Below the pieces are notes generated by a model. That model was not told the DNA's origin and searched no databases. It saw nothing but the letters and a program-made list of their open reading frames with translations. Position numbers and translations under genes: made by a program. A stretch of DNA of 64,000 nt, taken from contig JARLGY010000064.1 in NCBI GenBank assembly GCA_031292525.1, positions 186,001 to 250,000 on the forward strand, read 5' to 3'. Shown piece by piece: positions 23,646-33,074 of this stretch (position 1 is its first letter; every line of letters begins with the position of its first letter). The stretch comes from Flavipsychrobacter sp. Lineage in GTDB: Bacteria > Bacteroidota > Bacteroidia > Chitinophagales > Chitinophagaceae.

Positions 23646-24860
23646 ATGATAGACTATACCCAACAACAGCAGCAAGCCAAAGAGCTATATACCAGTTCCG
23701 GTTACACACAAAAACAAATAGCAAACGCTGTTGGCGTCACTGAGAAAACCATCTATCGGTGGATGAAAAAAGAAGAATGGGATGGACTTAAAAAACAAAG
23801 CTTTGCAGCACCCGCTGTCATGGTCAATCATCTGTACAGCGAGGTCATCGAGTTACAAAACCACATTGCTAGTCGCGAAGAGGGAAAACGTTTTCCAACA
23901 CACCAGGAATCAGAGATCATCCGCAAGCTCATCACCTGTATCGATAAGCTGGGCATAGCCCACTCACAAGATACCAACAAACAGATATTTATGAACTTTG
24001 CCACTTACATGCTGAAGTCCGACAACGACTTCTCCAAAAAGTTGGTCGATTATGCCGAAACCTATCTCTGGCACTACAACAACTTCGGCTACAAACCTTA
24101 TGAGTTTCTCCACGGTGTCGAAGTGCCAGTCGCAGACCCTGACTTAATAAAAGATGTACAGGAAGCGTTAGGCGAAAAAGCGCCCGAAGTAGTTACCAAC
24201 ACGCCCGCGCCATCAACAGTCAAAGAAGATGAGAAAACAAACACACCCACTAACAATTGTCAACCCGCCAATAGTACATCTGTTAAACCTGCCAAACATA
24301 AAAAACTAAAGACCTGGGCAAAACTGGGAAATGAATTTCCACCATCCCTTCACGATGGCAAAATACTCTGGCAGGGCAATGGCGAAGTGCTCGATTATAA
24401 TCAACACTGTTATCGAAAAATGACAATAGATGAAGCCGAAGCCTTCCGCGATCTCGGTTTCGATGTAGAATGGGAAGAAAATAACACGCCTGAAAAACTG
24501 AGAGAATACCAAAGCTTACCAACTATCGGTTTAAAAACCGGACAGGACAACCCAACATCCCGATCCACCGAAACACCTACCCAGAAAGCATCTACCCCAC
24601 CTCAACCCTCAAATATACCCTGTCCGGTACCGGACACCATCAGACAGCTGTCCGCTAAACCATCTTCTGAAATTGAGCATGTTATCCCCGAAGAACTAAA
24701 AAATACATGGCCACACATACCCTTACTTCCCGGCGGTGTCAAATGGCTGGGCCGCGGTATGGTGTACGATGCTAAACTAAAAAGGAAACGCGAGATCCAG
24801 TTTGGCGAGCTCGATCAGCTACGCAAATTGGGCTTCGACAGGCACAAACTGCAGTACTAA
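23646..24860 (+). CDS. Terminase-small-subunit-like HTH protein with duplicated C-terminal motif
   Basis: 404 residues from the ATG at 23646. An N-terminal HTH (YTQKQIANAVGVTEKTIYRWMKKEEW, about 20-45) resembles phage terminase small subunits and DUF1804-type regulators. A helical region follows (to about 190) with ESEIIRKLITCIDKLG. Then come two Pro/Thr/Asn-rich linkers, each followed by a related ~40-residue motif: KILWQGNGEVLDY...LGFDVEW and GVKWLGRGMVYDA...LGFDRHK. No portal, large terminase, capsid or integrase gene is near, so it is not part of an intact prophage. It may be a domesticated phage protein. Confidence 0.6.
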   Translation: MIDYTQQQQQAKELYTSSGYTQKQIANAVGVTEKTIYRWMKKEEWDGLKKQSFAAPAVMVNHLYSEVIELQNHIASREEGKRFPTHQESEIIRKLITCIDKLGIAHSQDTNKQIFMNFATYMLKSDNDFSKKLVDYAETYLWHYNNFGYKPYEFLHGVEVPVADPDLIKDVQEALGEKAPEVVTNTPAPSTVKEDEKTNTPTNNCQPANSTSVKPAKHKKLKTWAKLGNEFPPSLHDGKILWQGNGEVLDYNQHCYRKMTIDEAEAFRDLGFDVEWEENNTPEKLREYQSLPTIGLKTGQDNPTSRSTETPTQKASTPPQPSNIPCPVPDTIRQLSAKPSSEIEHVIPEELKNTWPHIPLLPGGVKWLGRGMVYDAKLKRKREIQFGELDQLRKLGFDRHKLQY

Positions 24861-24905
24861 AACTGCAGTTCCGCTATAAACCCATCGTCTATCACTAAAT
24901 GTTGG

Positions 24906-26192
24906 TTATTTAAAAACACTTTCCAATGCCCAGGCCTTCAGCCTCATTTCATCATATTCTTTTTCAGGCACACTGTCGGCAGTTATAGCGCCACCGGTAT
25001 GATACGATAAGAATTGTGTAGCCGCATTATAAAACAGGCTGCGAATAACCACGTTGAAATCGAAATCGCCATCGGGTGTTATGTATCCAACAGTACCGCT
25101 ATAGAGTTCCCTGCGGCTCTTTTCATATTTATCTATCAGCTGCATCACCTTTATCTTGGGTGCACCTGTCATACTGCCCATAGGGAAAGAATACCTTAAT
25201 GCATCTGTAAACGTCATATCAGATCTCAGCGTGCTGCTTATTGTAGATATCATCTGGTGCACCTGGGGGAATGTATAGATGCCGAAGAGTTCATCTACAC
25301 GTACGCTGTTTGTTTCTGAGCAACGGGCTAGGTCGTTACGCATCAGGTCAACGATCATTATATTTTCAGCTCGTTCTTTTATATCATTGCGCAGCTGTTC
25401 TTTTAGCAGGTTGTCTTTTGCACTATCGGCATCCCTGCCTATGGTACCCTTTATAGGTTGCGTAATAAGATGGTTACCTTTTTTATAAAGGTATCTTTCG
25501 GGGCTGGCACACGTCATATGCAGATCATACAGCCTGTAATATGCAGCAAAGGGTGCAGGCGAAAGTTGGTTGAGCCGGGTAAAGATTTGCATAGGTGCTA
25601 CGTTCACCTCTGGCACAAAACCTTCTGTGCAATAGTTGATCTCGTAACAATCGCCGTTTATTATATGTTCCTGTAGCGCAGCAACGGTTTTCAGGTATTC
25701 ATCCTTACCAGTTGTGTAGGTCCACTCTACTTGCGGCATAGGTGCACTTACTTCAACTTCTGTACTCATAATAGCCTTGTAAACATCTGCCACCTGGGCA
25801 TACAAGGTCTCTATAGTAAGTGTTGTGTGATCTTTACTGATGTAGCAAACCGTTTCCGGAACAAAAAAGTGAAACTTATGGATGCCCAGCTTCCTCCTAT
25901 GTCGTGATGATAACATGGGGTGTAGGTCATTCTTATATTCATAACCAATGTTGCCAAATAGCCAGTCTTTATGCTTATCGTGCAGGGCCTGCAGTGCAGG
26001 CAAAGATGTTGCAGCGGGCGTATCATTACCGGCAACGGCCAGCAGACATTCATACCGTCCGTATTCAGACGGGTACTCATTGCTATCCAGAAAACAAAGA
26101 ATGCTGAATTGGTTGGCCCAGCCCAGCATTCTTTGTTTTATGTTTTGATATGCTCCCTGCTGAAGGGGATATACAGTTTTATTTCTTTCCAA
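24906..26192 (-). CDS. pabB: Aminodeoxychorismate synthase component I
   Basis: 428 residues of the chorismate-binding family. Motifs include CYEINYCTEG, the catalytic-site PIKGTIGRD, ENIMIVDLMRNDLAR, SFPMGSMTGAPK and the C-terminal SYHTGGAITADS. The PIKGT motif, with Lys as the nucleophile, indicates PabB rather than anthranilate synthase TrpE. It makes 4-amino-4-deoxychorismate for folate synthesis. It lies 11 bp downstream of the polyampholyte gene, on the same strand, so they are probably co-transcribed. No pabA or pabC is in the window. Confidence 0.9.
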   Translation of the reverse strand: MERNKTVYPLQQGAYQNIKQRMLGWANQFSILCFLDSNEYPSEYGRYECLLAVAGNDTPAATSLPALQALHDKHKDWLFGNIGYEYKNDLHPMLSSRHRRKLGIHKFHFFVPETVCYISKDHTTLTIETLYAQVADVYKAIMSTEVEVSAPMPQVEWTYTTGKDEYLKTVAALQEHIINGDCYEINYCTEGFVPEVNVAPMQIFTRLNQLSPAPFAAYYRLYDLHMTCASPERYLYKKGNHLITQPIKGTIGRDADSAKDNLLKEQLRNDIKERAENIMIVDLMRNDLARCSETNSVRVDELFGIYTFPQVHQMISTISSTLRSDMTFTDALRYSFPMGSMTGAPKIKVMQLIDKYEKSRRELYSGTVGYITPDGDFDFNVVIRSLFYNAATQFLSYHTGGAITADSVPEKEYDEMRLKAWALESVFK

Positions 26193-26203
26193 TATACAGG
26201 TGA

Positions 26204-26770
26204 TTAAAAATCATCGTCATCGTCATCAAATCCACTGCCTTCGCTAAAAAAGCCCAGGTCCTTAAACTCATCATCTATGTCGAAATCATCATCAGCCTTA
26301 CCTTTCTTTTTAGGTGCGCTGCCAGCTTTAGTTTTAGACTTTGGCAAATCAAACTCTTCAAACTCTTTGTCCAGGTCAAATTCATCTTCATCGCCCTTTT
26401 CAAAGTCGTCATCTTCATCATCTATGTCGTCGTCATCTTCATCGTCGTCATCGTCAGCAGATTTTTTGGCTTTAGATGATGTTGATTTTTTTGCGGCAGT
26501 TTTCTTTTTGGGCGCCTCATCCAGATCATCGTCATCAGCATCATCCTCATCATCGTCGTCAGCAGCTTTTTTACTTGCCTTTGCCGGAGCCGCTTTTTTG
26601 GCTGCAACTTTCTTTTTAGGAGTATCTTCTATATCATCATCCATGTCGTCATCATCATCTTTTGCTTTCTTCGAAGATTTTACAGCTTTGCTTGCTGCAG
26701 GCTTTACGCTTTTATCAGCGCTCTTTTTTGTAACGTCGTCTTTGTTGGTGTTTGATTTCATAGCGCTCAT
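26204..26770 (-). CDS. Polyampholyte protein of alternating Lys-rich and Asp-rich blocks
   Basis: 188 residues, almost entirely low complexity. Basic blocks (KKSADKSVK, PKKKVAAKKAAPAK, PKKKTAAKKSTSSKAKK, PKKKGKAD) alternate with acidic runs of up to eight Asp/Glu. A less repetitive end follows (DEFKDLGFFSEGSGF then a poly-Asp tail). There is no signal peptide or membrane helix, so it is cytoplasmic and probably disordered. Histone H1-like Lys/Ala/Pro repeats suggest nucleic-acid binding, with the acidic blocks as chaperone-like modulators; this is inference. The antisense frame is poly-Ser and is not a gene. It is upstream of pabB in one unit. Confidence 0.75.
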   Translation of the reverse strand: MSAMKSNTNKDDVTKKSADKSVKPAASKAVKSSKKAKDDDDDMDDDIEDTPKKKVAAKKAAPAKASKKAADDDDEDDADDDDLDEAPKKKTAAKKSTSSKAKKSADDDDDEDDDDIDDEDDDFEKGDEDEFDLDKEFEEFDLPKSKTKAGSAPKKKGKADDDFDIDDEFKDLGFFSEGSGFDDDDDDF

Positions 26771-26848
26771 CCCGTTAATGGCGTAAATTTTTAATTGTTT
26801 TGGGAAATTCCCAAATTTTTTTTGAGTAACAAAAACATAATTTTTTTT

Positions 26849-28114
26849 CTAAGGAATTACAAGCAGCTGATCGCGCCCTGTACCGTTGGATACATAACTG
26901 ATCTTGGTCTCCAGATATTGCTCCAGGAAACGGCAATAATCTTTAAACACATGCGGCAATTCATCGTAGTTTACACAAGAACCTATTGGCTTATCCCAGC
27001 CATCAAATTCCTGGTAAACAGGTGTTATATCTTCGGTACACAAATCAAATGGGAGTTCCTTGGTTTCCTTTCCGTCTATGAGGTATGCAGTAGCCGCTTT
27101 GATGGGATTAAACTCATCCAGCACATCTGCCTTGGTAACTATAAGCTTGGTTACCCCGCTCAGCATTACTGTGTAGCGGAGCGCAACAAGGTCTATCCAG
27201 CCACAACGCCTTGGGCGGCCTGTAGTAGCGCCAAATTCGCTGCCTGCTTTGCGCAGTTCCTCACCGGTTTCATCCAGCAGTTCTGTAGGGAACGGACCAC
27301 CACCAACACGGGTGCAATATGCCTTGGTTATGCCATACACATCGCCAATGCGCGATGGGGCAACACCCAAACCACTGCACACACCTGCGGCTATGGTATT
27401 TGAAGAAGTAACGAACGGATAGGTACCAAAATCGATATCCAGCATACTACCCTGTGCGCCTTCAGCCAATACTTCTTTACCATCCTTTAGGTGCATGTCC
27501 AGCCAGTACTCGCCGTTCACAATCTGCAGGGTGCGTATATATTCTACTGATTCGAAGAAAGCATCTTCCCACTGCTTCCAGTCCACCTGGTGCTCATATT
27601 GGCGCAGCATCTCCAGGTGTTTCTGGGTCAGTTTATCGTACTTCTGTTTAAAGTTCTTACTCAGTATGTCGCCTACACGCAAGCCGTTTCTACCGGTCTT
27701 GTCCATGTAAGCGGGGCCGATACCCTTAAGGGTGCTACCTATCTTGTCCTGGCCTTTAGCCGCTTCTGATGCAGCATCAAGAGCCCTATGGGTGGGTAGT
27801 ATCAAGTGTGCCTTGCTGGATACATAAAGCCTTTGCAGCATATCGGGCTGCAGGGGCAATACCTTATCAATTTCCTTTTGCAGGGTTACAGGGTCTATTA
27901 CCACTCCGTTGCCTATGAGGTTGAGGCAATGCGTATGAAACACGCCAGATGGTATAGTATGCAACACCACCTTAGTGCCGTTTACATACAGCGTATGGCC
28001 AGCATTTGGCCCACCTTGGAAACGGGCAATGATATCATACTTTGAGGCTAAAAAGTCAACAATCTTGCCTTTCCCTTCATCGCCCCATTGCAGACCTAAC
28101 AAAACATCGATCAT
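26849..28114 (-). CDS. purA: Adenylosuccinate synthetase
   Basis: 421 residues. The N-terminal GLQWGDEGKGKIVD loop binds GTP and Mg; further motifs are GGPNAGHTLY, GTLKGIGPAYMDK-type (here STLKGIGPAYMDKTGR), QGSMLDIDFGTYPFVTSSN and the C-terminal STGTGRD-like VSNGTGRDQ. It converts IMP and aspartate to adenylosuccinate with GTP, the first step toward AMP. Together with guaB at 11167, both branches from IMP are in this window, but far apart. A -7 box lies 19 bp upstream of the start. Confidence 0.97.
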   Translation of the reverse strand: MIDVLLGLQWGDEGKGKIVDFLASKYDIIARFQGGPNAGHTLYVNGTKVVLHTIPSGVFHTHCLNLIGNGVVIDPVTLQKEIDKVLPLQPDMLQRLYVSSKAHLILPTHRALDAASEAAKGQDKIGSTLKGIGPAYMDKTGRNGLRVGDILSKNFKQKYDKLTQKHLEMLRQYEHQVDWKQWEDAFFESVEYIRTLQIVNGEYWLDMHLKDGKEVLAEGAQGSMLDIDFGTYPFVTSSNTIAAGVCSGLGVAPSRIGDVYGITKAYCTRVGGGPFPTELLDETGEELRKAGSEFGATTGRPRRCGWIDLVALRYTVMLSGVTKLIVTKADVLDEFNPIKAATAYLIDGKETKELPFDLCTEDITPVYQEFDGWDKPIGSCVNYDELPHVFKDYCRFLEQYLETKISYVSNGTGRDQLLVIP

Positions 28115-28132
28115 GAAAATCTATTTATTGGT

Positions 28133-28140
28133 CAAAATTA
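28133..28140 (-). promoter_or_regulatory. -7 promoter box of purA
   Basis: CAAAATTA on the + strand (TAATTTTG on the coding strand) matches TAnnTTTG, 18 bases before the ATG at 28114. Confidence 0.45.
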
Positions 28141-28240
28141 ATAACCGTAAACCGTTTTAACTACATGTATTTTATCGGCCAATGCATATATGTTTTCAAA
28201 ACATCTAATTTTAGCATATGCAGGGGCCGCAAACATGCGG

Positions 28241-29176
28241 CTATCCTATATTTTTATCTGTTCCTTTCGATTGCATGGTACTCATTAATTGTTGCAAAGT
28301 ACGTTGGAAATTGTCAGCCGACCCATCAAGAAATATGGTATTTCCCTTACCTGTTTCAGCAAAATGCTTGATGGCATCTGTCCACATTGAGAATAAAATG
28401 AACGATGCATCTAGGTTGGCATTTTCAACCTCCTTTGCAGCCTGGGCAATACCTTTTGCCACTTCTTCCCGGAACAGCGCCACCCCCTGGCCACGCATCT
28501 GTGCGGCCTGCTTCTCAGCTTCGGCAGTTATCTTTATGGCATTACCTTCCGCTTCTGCACCCTTTGTCTTGGTGATCAGCAAAGCTTGTCCTTCATTTTC
28601 AGCAGCAGCTTTCAGGTTATTAGAAGCCACCACCTTGGCCATAGAAGTGGTAATAACTTCATCAAAAGTAATGTCGTTCATCTGCAGATCAAGCAGGTGG
28701 TAGCCCCACCCTCCCAATTGTGCATCCAGTTGTTCTTTTACATGCAGTATTATTTCGGTGCGCAACTGCAGTATTTCAGATTGCTTCTTGGTGGCAACAA
28801 AAGCGCGGACAGCGCCTTCTATAGAGCGTATGAGCGCTTGCATAAAGCTGCGGTCATCTACAAACTTAAAAGCTACATTCTCTATGGTTTCAGAATCTGT
28901 ATTCATTACAGCATATAATAGCATAGCCGAGAAATACACATTTGCCTGATCTTGCGTGATAGCCTGAAATTTCAGCTCCATAGAAAGATTCTGGTAAGAT
29001 ATACGACGGTATATCTGTTCAATGAAGGGTATCCTGAAATTAAGCCCGGGGCGCATGATGCGCTTGAACTTTCCAAAAACAGTGATCACGGCTACTGTAC
29101 CTTGCTGTACTGTTACTACCCACATAACAAGCATAATAACAACAACAAGCAGTATAAAAAGCAGTACGTATTCCAT
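28241..29176 (-). CDS. SPFH/Band 7 (stomatin-like) membrane protein
   Basis: 311 residues from the ATG at 29176 (MEYVLLF); in-frame starts upstream are rejected because the membrane anchor starts here. One N-terminal helix is followed by the SPFH core (QQGTVAVITVFGKFKRIMRPGLNFRIPF) to about residue 190. Then comes a long alanine/glutamate-rich coiled coil (ENEGQALLITKTKGAEAEGNAIKI). Such proteins form large rings in the membrane and organise proteases or lipid domains. No NfeD-type protease partner lies beside it. It is divergent from the IPExxxVDY gene with 68 bp between starts. Confidence 0.87.
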   Translation of the reverse strand: MEYVLLFILLVVVIMLVMWVVTVQQGTVAVITVFGKFKRIMRPGLNFRIPFIEQIYRRISYQNLSMELKFQAITQDQANVYFSAMLLYAVMNTDSETIENVAFKFVDDRSFMQALIRSIEGAVRAFVATKKQSEILQLRTEIILHVKEQLDAQLGGWGYHLLDLQMNDITFDEVITTSMAKVVASNNLKAAAENEGQALLITKTKGAEAEGNAIKITAEAEKQAAQMRGQGVALFREEVAKGIAQAAKEVENANLDASFILFSMWTDAIKHFAETGKGNTIFLDGSADNFQRTLQQLMSTMQSKGTDKNIG

Positions 29177-29244
29177 AGTGGTCTGGATTTGTTTGGAAAT
29201 ATACAAATATGCCCGAACTTTGAAATAATTATATCTCAGCAAGC

Positions 29245-29694
29245 ATGGCGGCAGCAGCTAAATTGGTACTTGACATAGGGGCTATGCAGGAAGATTTTTT
29301 TGCTGACAGCTCACTTATAGGCATAGCCAGTGCATTGCCCATATACCGTTTCTGCTGGTTGCTCAACAGTTGTTTTAATATCAATTTTACCCGCGAACCC
29401 GAACTGGATGTAAAACTGCCGGGTAAAAAAGATACACCAGACCATTATTTTCCTGTATACCAATATACGTTGCCAACAGGTACACATACACATATGCTGT
29501 ACAGCCTTAAAAACAACGACAAAAAATTATTGCCGGAAGTAAAGCAATTGGATTACCTGTGGATGATACAAAGCTCCACCCCTGAAAAAGATGCTGCAGA
29601 TTTTATTAAATACCTGCGCACTATACCAGATGTGCAACTGGCACAAATATTACTGCCCATCCAGCTCAAAAATCTGAATAACTTATTAATCTAA
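29245..29694 (+). CDS. IPExxxVDY family protein
   Basis: 149 residues. The family motif occurs as LPEVKQLDY near residues 92-100, preceded by the usual LIGIASALPIYRFCWLLN and a PVYQYTL strand, and followed by LWMIQ and a helical end. The family is restricted to Bacteroidota and has no known function; no signal peptide is present, so it acts in the cytoplasm. It starts 68 bp from the divergent SPFH gene. The substitution of Leu for Ile and Val in the name-giving motif is modest. Confidence 0.82.
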   Translation: MAAAAKLVLDIGAMQEDFFADSSLIGIASALPIYRFCWLLNSCFNINFTREPELDVKLPGKKDTPDHYFPVYQYTLPTGTHTHMLYSLKNNDKKLLPEVKQLDYLWMIQSSTPEKDAADFIKYLRTIPDVQLAQILLPIQLKNLNNLLI

Positions 29695-29760
29695 TACCTA
29701 GGTTAAGCAGCCGGGGTTGGCTTTATTTTAGCCAAAAAAACGCTAATTCTTATTTTAGCC

Positions 29761-29789
29761 TTGTTCATACGTGTATTTTGCTATTTTTG
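29761..29789 (+). promoter_or_regulatory. Promoter of the DUF2723 gene
   Basis: TTG at 29761-29763, an 18-bp spacer and TATTTTTG at 29782-29789, near-ideal Bacteroidota -33 and -7 elements. The ATG follows 21 bases after the -7 box. Confidence 0.6.
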
Positions 29790-29810
29790 CTGCCTGTCTA
29801 AATTTTTATC

Positions 29811-32800
29811 ATGAATTATCGCAAAGTCAACAACCTGGTAGGTTGGATAACCGGCGCTATAGCCTATGTCGTCTTCCTGAAAACCATGGAACCAACCGCC
29901 AGCTTCTGGGATTGTGGTGAATTCCTGTCTTGTGCCTATAAGCTTGAAGTAGGCCACTCACCTGGAGCCCCTTTCTTTATGATGGTGCAACGCCTGTTTG
30001 GCTTGCTGGCTGGTGGCAACCTTGGTAACGCAGCATGGTTCATCAACTCAGAATCTGCACTTACCAGTGGTCTTACTATATTATTCCTGTTCTGGACCAT
30101 CACCCATTTTGCAAAAAAACTTTTAGTAGGCGACAATAGCATAGAGCCCGATACACGACAAACCATACTGATAATGGGTGCCGGACTTGTAGGTGGCTTG
30201 GCTTATACGTTTTCAGACACTTTCTGGTTCTCTGCTGTTGAAGCAGAAGTTTATGCAACATCGTCTTTCTTTACTGCCATTACATTCTGGGCTATACTTA
30301 AGTGGGAGAACGTTGCCAACACTAAATATGCAGACCGTTGGCTGATACTGATATCTTATCTTATAGGTATCTCAGTTTGCGTACACTTGCTCAACTTACT
30401 TACTATACCTGCGGTGGCCATGGTATATTATTACAAACGCTACGAGAATAATATAACTACAATCGGCACTATTACTGCATTCCTTATTGGCTGTGTATTC
30501 CTTGGCTTGGTGCAATTTGGCATCATACAATATGTACCTATCCTAGCATCTAAATTGGATGTGGCATTTGTAAATAATATGGGTCTGCCTCTGGACTCAG
30601 GCGCTATCACGTTTATCGTGTTGTTGTGTGGCGCGCTGGTATGGCTGTTGTTCTTTGCCCGCCGCCGCAGCTATTACTTGTTACATACAGGTGTACTTTG
30701 TGTCCTGTTTGTCATTATTGGCTATTCCAGCTATATAGTTCCTATTATACGTTCTCGTGCCGATGTACCTATTGACATGACCAATCCGGATAACGTAATC
30801 AGCTTCGTATCGTATGTAGATCGTGAACAGTTTGGCCAACAGCCACTATTCATGGGGCCTGACTTTACCAGCCAGCCAACGGCTATTAATGACAAAGGAC
30901 CTATTTACTCCCTGTCTAACAAGGATGGCAAATCGCACTATGATATTGTAGGTAAGAAATTGGAACCTGAATATGCTGCGGACCAAATGCGTTTCTTCCC
31001 TCGTATCTGGGATAATAACGACCAGATGCACATCAATTTTTACAAAAACTACTTAGGACTTACTAATGGCGAAACGCCAACATCGGCAGATAACCTGAAG
31101 TACTTCATGGGTTACCAGATGAACTGGATGTGGTGGCGCTACTTTATGTGGAACTTTGCCGGACGTGAAAATGACGTAGAAGGCCAGGGAGATCCTAAAA
31201 ATGGTAACTGGGTATCGGGTATCAAGTTCCTGGATCAGCCGCGCGTAGGCGATATGGATAAGATGCCTGACGGCTTTGTAAACAACGGAGCACGTAATGA
31301 GCTCTACTTCCTGCCACTGATATTGGGACTGTGCGGCATGGTTTACCAGTTCAACCGTAAATCTAAGGACGGCATAGTAGTACTTGTGTTATTCTTCCTT
31401 ACCGGTGCAGCTATTGGCATATTCCTGAACATGCCACCTGTGCAACCGCGTGAGCGAGACTACGCCTATGCCGGTTGTACTTATGCATTTGCCATGTGGA
31501 TAGGCCTTGGTGTGCTACTCTTAGAGCAATACGTGGGCCGGGCAATAAAAGGCAATGCCGGCGCTATTGCAACTACAGCCATATGCTTGCTGCTTGTGCC
31601 TACGCTTATGGCAAAAGTGGAATGGAATGACCATGACAGGTCTAACAAAACACTTGCAAGAGCTGTGGCTTATAACACTTTGCAATCGTGCGCGCCAAAC
31701 GCAGTGCTGTTCACGGCTGGTGATAACCAGACCTACCCGCTATGGTACCTGCAGGAAGTGGAAGGTATAAGAAAAGATGTACGCCTCATTAATACCAGCT
31801 TGCTGGGTATAGACTGGTACGTGGACCAGCTGACCTACCGTATAAATGATGCTGACGCTGTACCTATGGTATGGAGTAAGGACGCGTATGTAGGTGACCA
31901 TAGCAACTACATTCGCTATTACAACAGTCCGCAGATACCACAAGACAAATACATCAACCTTGCTGAGATATGCAAATTCATGTCGAGCAGTGACAATGCA
32001 AACAAACTACAAACACAAGGTGGGGATTTTGATAATTACATCCCTACCAAGAAGTTCTTCCTGCCAACACTGAGCAAAGCAGACCTGGTAAAGAATGGCC
32101 TTGCAAAAGCAGAAGATACTGCGCTGTTGAATACTGACATGAAGTTTGTATATCCTAAGGATATAGCATACAAAGGCGATATAGCCATACTGAACATACT
32201 TGCGGCCAATGCAAGCCAGGGCTGGAAACGTCCTATTTACTTTGATGCAGGCCTGCCTACCGACAACTATGCCGGTGTAGCTGACTACCTGAGGCTTGAA
32301 GGTTTGGTGTACCGTGTGATGCCGTATAAGAGTGAGGATTCAGCATTCAAGAACCAGCAATTGCTGGGTTCTGTTGACCTGGACAAAACATCGAAACTGT
32401 TCCTGAATACTTATATATGGGGTGGTGCAGATAAGACCGATGTTTACTTTGATGAACCTAACCGCAGGGAGTTTATGATATACCGTATGGATGCTGCATT
32501 TACAGCCAATGTGCTGAGCGCAAAGGGTAAAACCCAGGATGCAATAGCCATACTAGACAAGGTATATAGCGGGATTACAGAGCACTCCTGCTACTACGAC
32601 TATACTGGCTACCTGCTGGCTAACGCCTACTACCGCGCAGGCGACGTAAAAATGGGCGGCCTGATGACCCGTAAAATACTGAAGAACACTGAGGATAATG
32701 TAAACTACATACAAACACTGAGTGAAGATGTCAGACCATCTCTGAGTGGTGAAGTGGACAATGACTGGCGTATGCTGCGCGCACTGGGCGGCATGGCCAT

Positions 32801-32903
32801 GGTAGAGAAAGATACTACTACAGGCAGTTACCTGGAAAAACATATGAAAGATATGTACCCCAAAATAAAAGGCATGATCAGCGCAGGTGGTGGTGAGCAG
32901 TAA
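29811..32903 (+). CDS. DUF2723 (glycosyltransferase family 117-like) membrane protein
   Basis: 1,030 residues. The N-terminus carries the DUF2723 signature: KTMEPTASFWDCGEFL with the acidic pair of GT-C enzymes, LEVGHSPGAPFF and about ten membrane helices, then the loop QPRERDYAYAGC near residue 545. After about residue 590 there is a large soluble part that includes FTAGDNQTYPLWYLQEV and ends in helical TPR-like repeats. These proteins are classified as GT117, likely lipid-linked sugar transferases on the periplasmic side. The length is typical. It has its own promoter and terminator, so it is monocistronic. Confidence 0.9.
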   Translation: MNYRKVNNLVGWITGAIAYVVFLKTMEPTASFWDCGEFLSCAYKLEVGHSPGAPFFMMVQRLFGLLAGGNLGNAAWFINSESALTSGLTILFLFWTITHFAKKLLVGDNSIEPDTRQTILIMGAGLVGGLAYTFSDTFWFSAVEAEVYATSSFFTAITFWAILKWENVANTKYADRWLILISYLIGISVCVHLLNLLTIPAVAMVYYYKRYENNITTIGTITAFLIGCVFLGLVQFGIIQYVPILASKLDVAFVNNMGLPLDSGAITFIVLLCGALVWLLFFARRRSYYLLHTGVLCVLFVIIGYSSYIVPIIRSRADVPIDMTNPDNVISFVSYVDREQFGQQPLFMGPDFTSQPTAINDKGPIYSLSNKDGKSHYDIVGKKLEPEYAADQMRFFPRIWDNNDQMHINFYKNYLGLTNGETPTSADNLKYFMGYQMNWMWWRYFMWNFAGRENDVEGQGDPKNGNWVSGIKFLDQPRVGDMDKMPDGFVNNGARNELYFLPLILGLCGMVYQFNRKSKDGIVVLVLFFLTGAAIGIFLNMPPVQPRERDYAYAGCTYAFAMWIGLGVLLLEQYVGRAIKGNAGAIATTAICLLLVPTLMAKVEWNDHDRSNKTLARAVAYNTLQSCAPNAVLFTAGDNQTYPLWYLQEVEGIRKDVRLINTSLLGIDWYVDQLTYRINDADAVPMVWSKDAYVGDHSNYIRYYNSPQIPQDKYINLAEICKFMSSSDNANKLQTQGGDFDNYIPTKKFFLPTLSKADLVKNGLAKAEDTALLNTDMKFVYPKDIAYKGDIAILNILAANASQGWKRPIYFDAGLPTDNYAGVADYLRLEGLVYRVMPYKSEDSAFKNQQLLGSVDLDKTSKLFLNTYIWGGADKTDVYFDEPNRREFMIYRMDAAFTANVLSAKGKTQDAIAILDKVYSGITEHSCYYDYTGYLLANAYYRAGDVKMGGLMTRKILKNTEDNVNYIQTLSEDVRPSLSGEVDNDWRMLRALGGMAMVEKDTTTGSYLEKHMKDMYPKIKGMISAGGGEQ

Positions 32904-32927
32904 TGACTAACACATGTATATAAAAGG

Positions 32928-32959
32928 AAAAGGAACGGAAGCAATTTCGTTCCTTTTTT
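32928..32959 (+). terminator. Intrinsic terminator of the DUF2723 gene
   Basis: 10-bp stem AAAAGGAACG / CGTTCCTTTT around a 10-base loop, with a six-T run, 24 bp after the stop codon. Confidence 0.9.
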
Positions 32960-33074
32960 ATGTTGCTTATCGTTGTTTAAAATATTTTTTCATAATTAGC
33001 TGGTCAATACACATAAATTGAAAATTTTATGTATTTTTCGGTTACTATCTATAAATACCCTATAAATACCTGCT

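Noticed and set aside
23646-24860. Prophage around the terminase-like protein
   Set aside because: No portal, capsid, tail, lysis or integrase gene is present on either side.
26277-26786. Plus-strand frame rich in serine
   Set aside because: It is the antisense of the Asp/Lys-rich gene; GAT and GAC runs read as TCA/TCG serine codons on the other strand.
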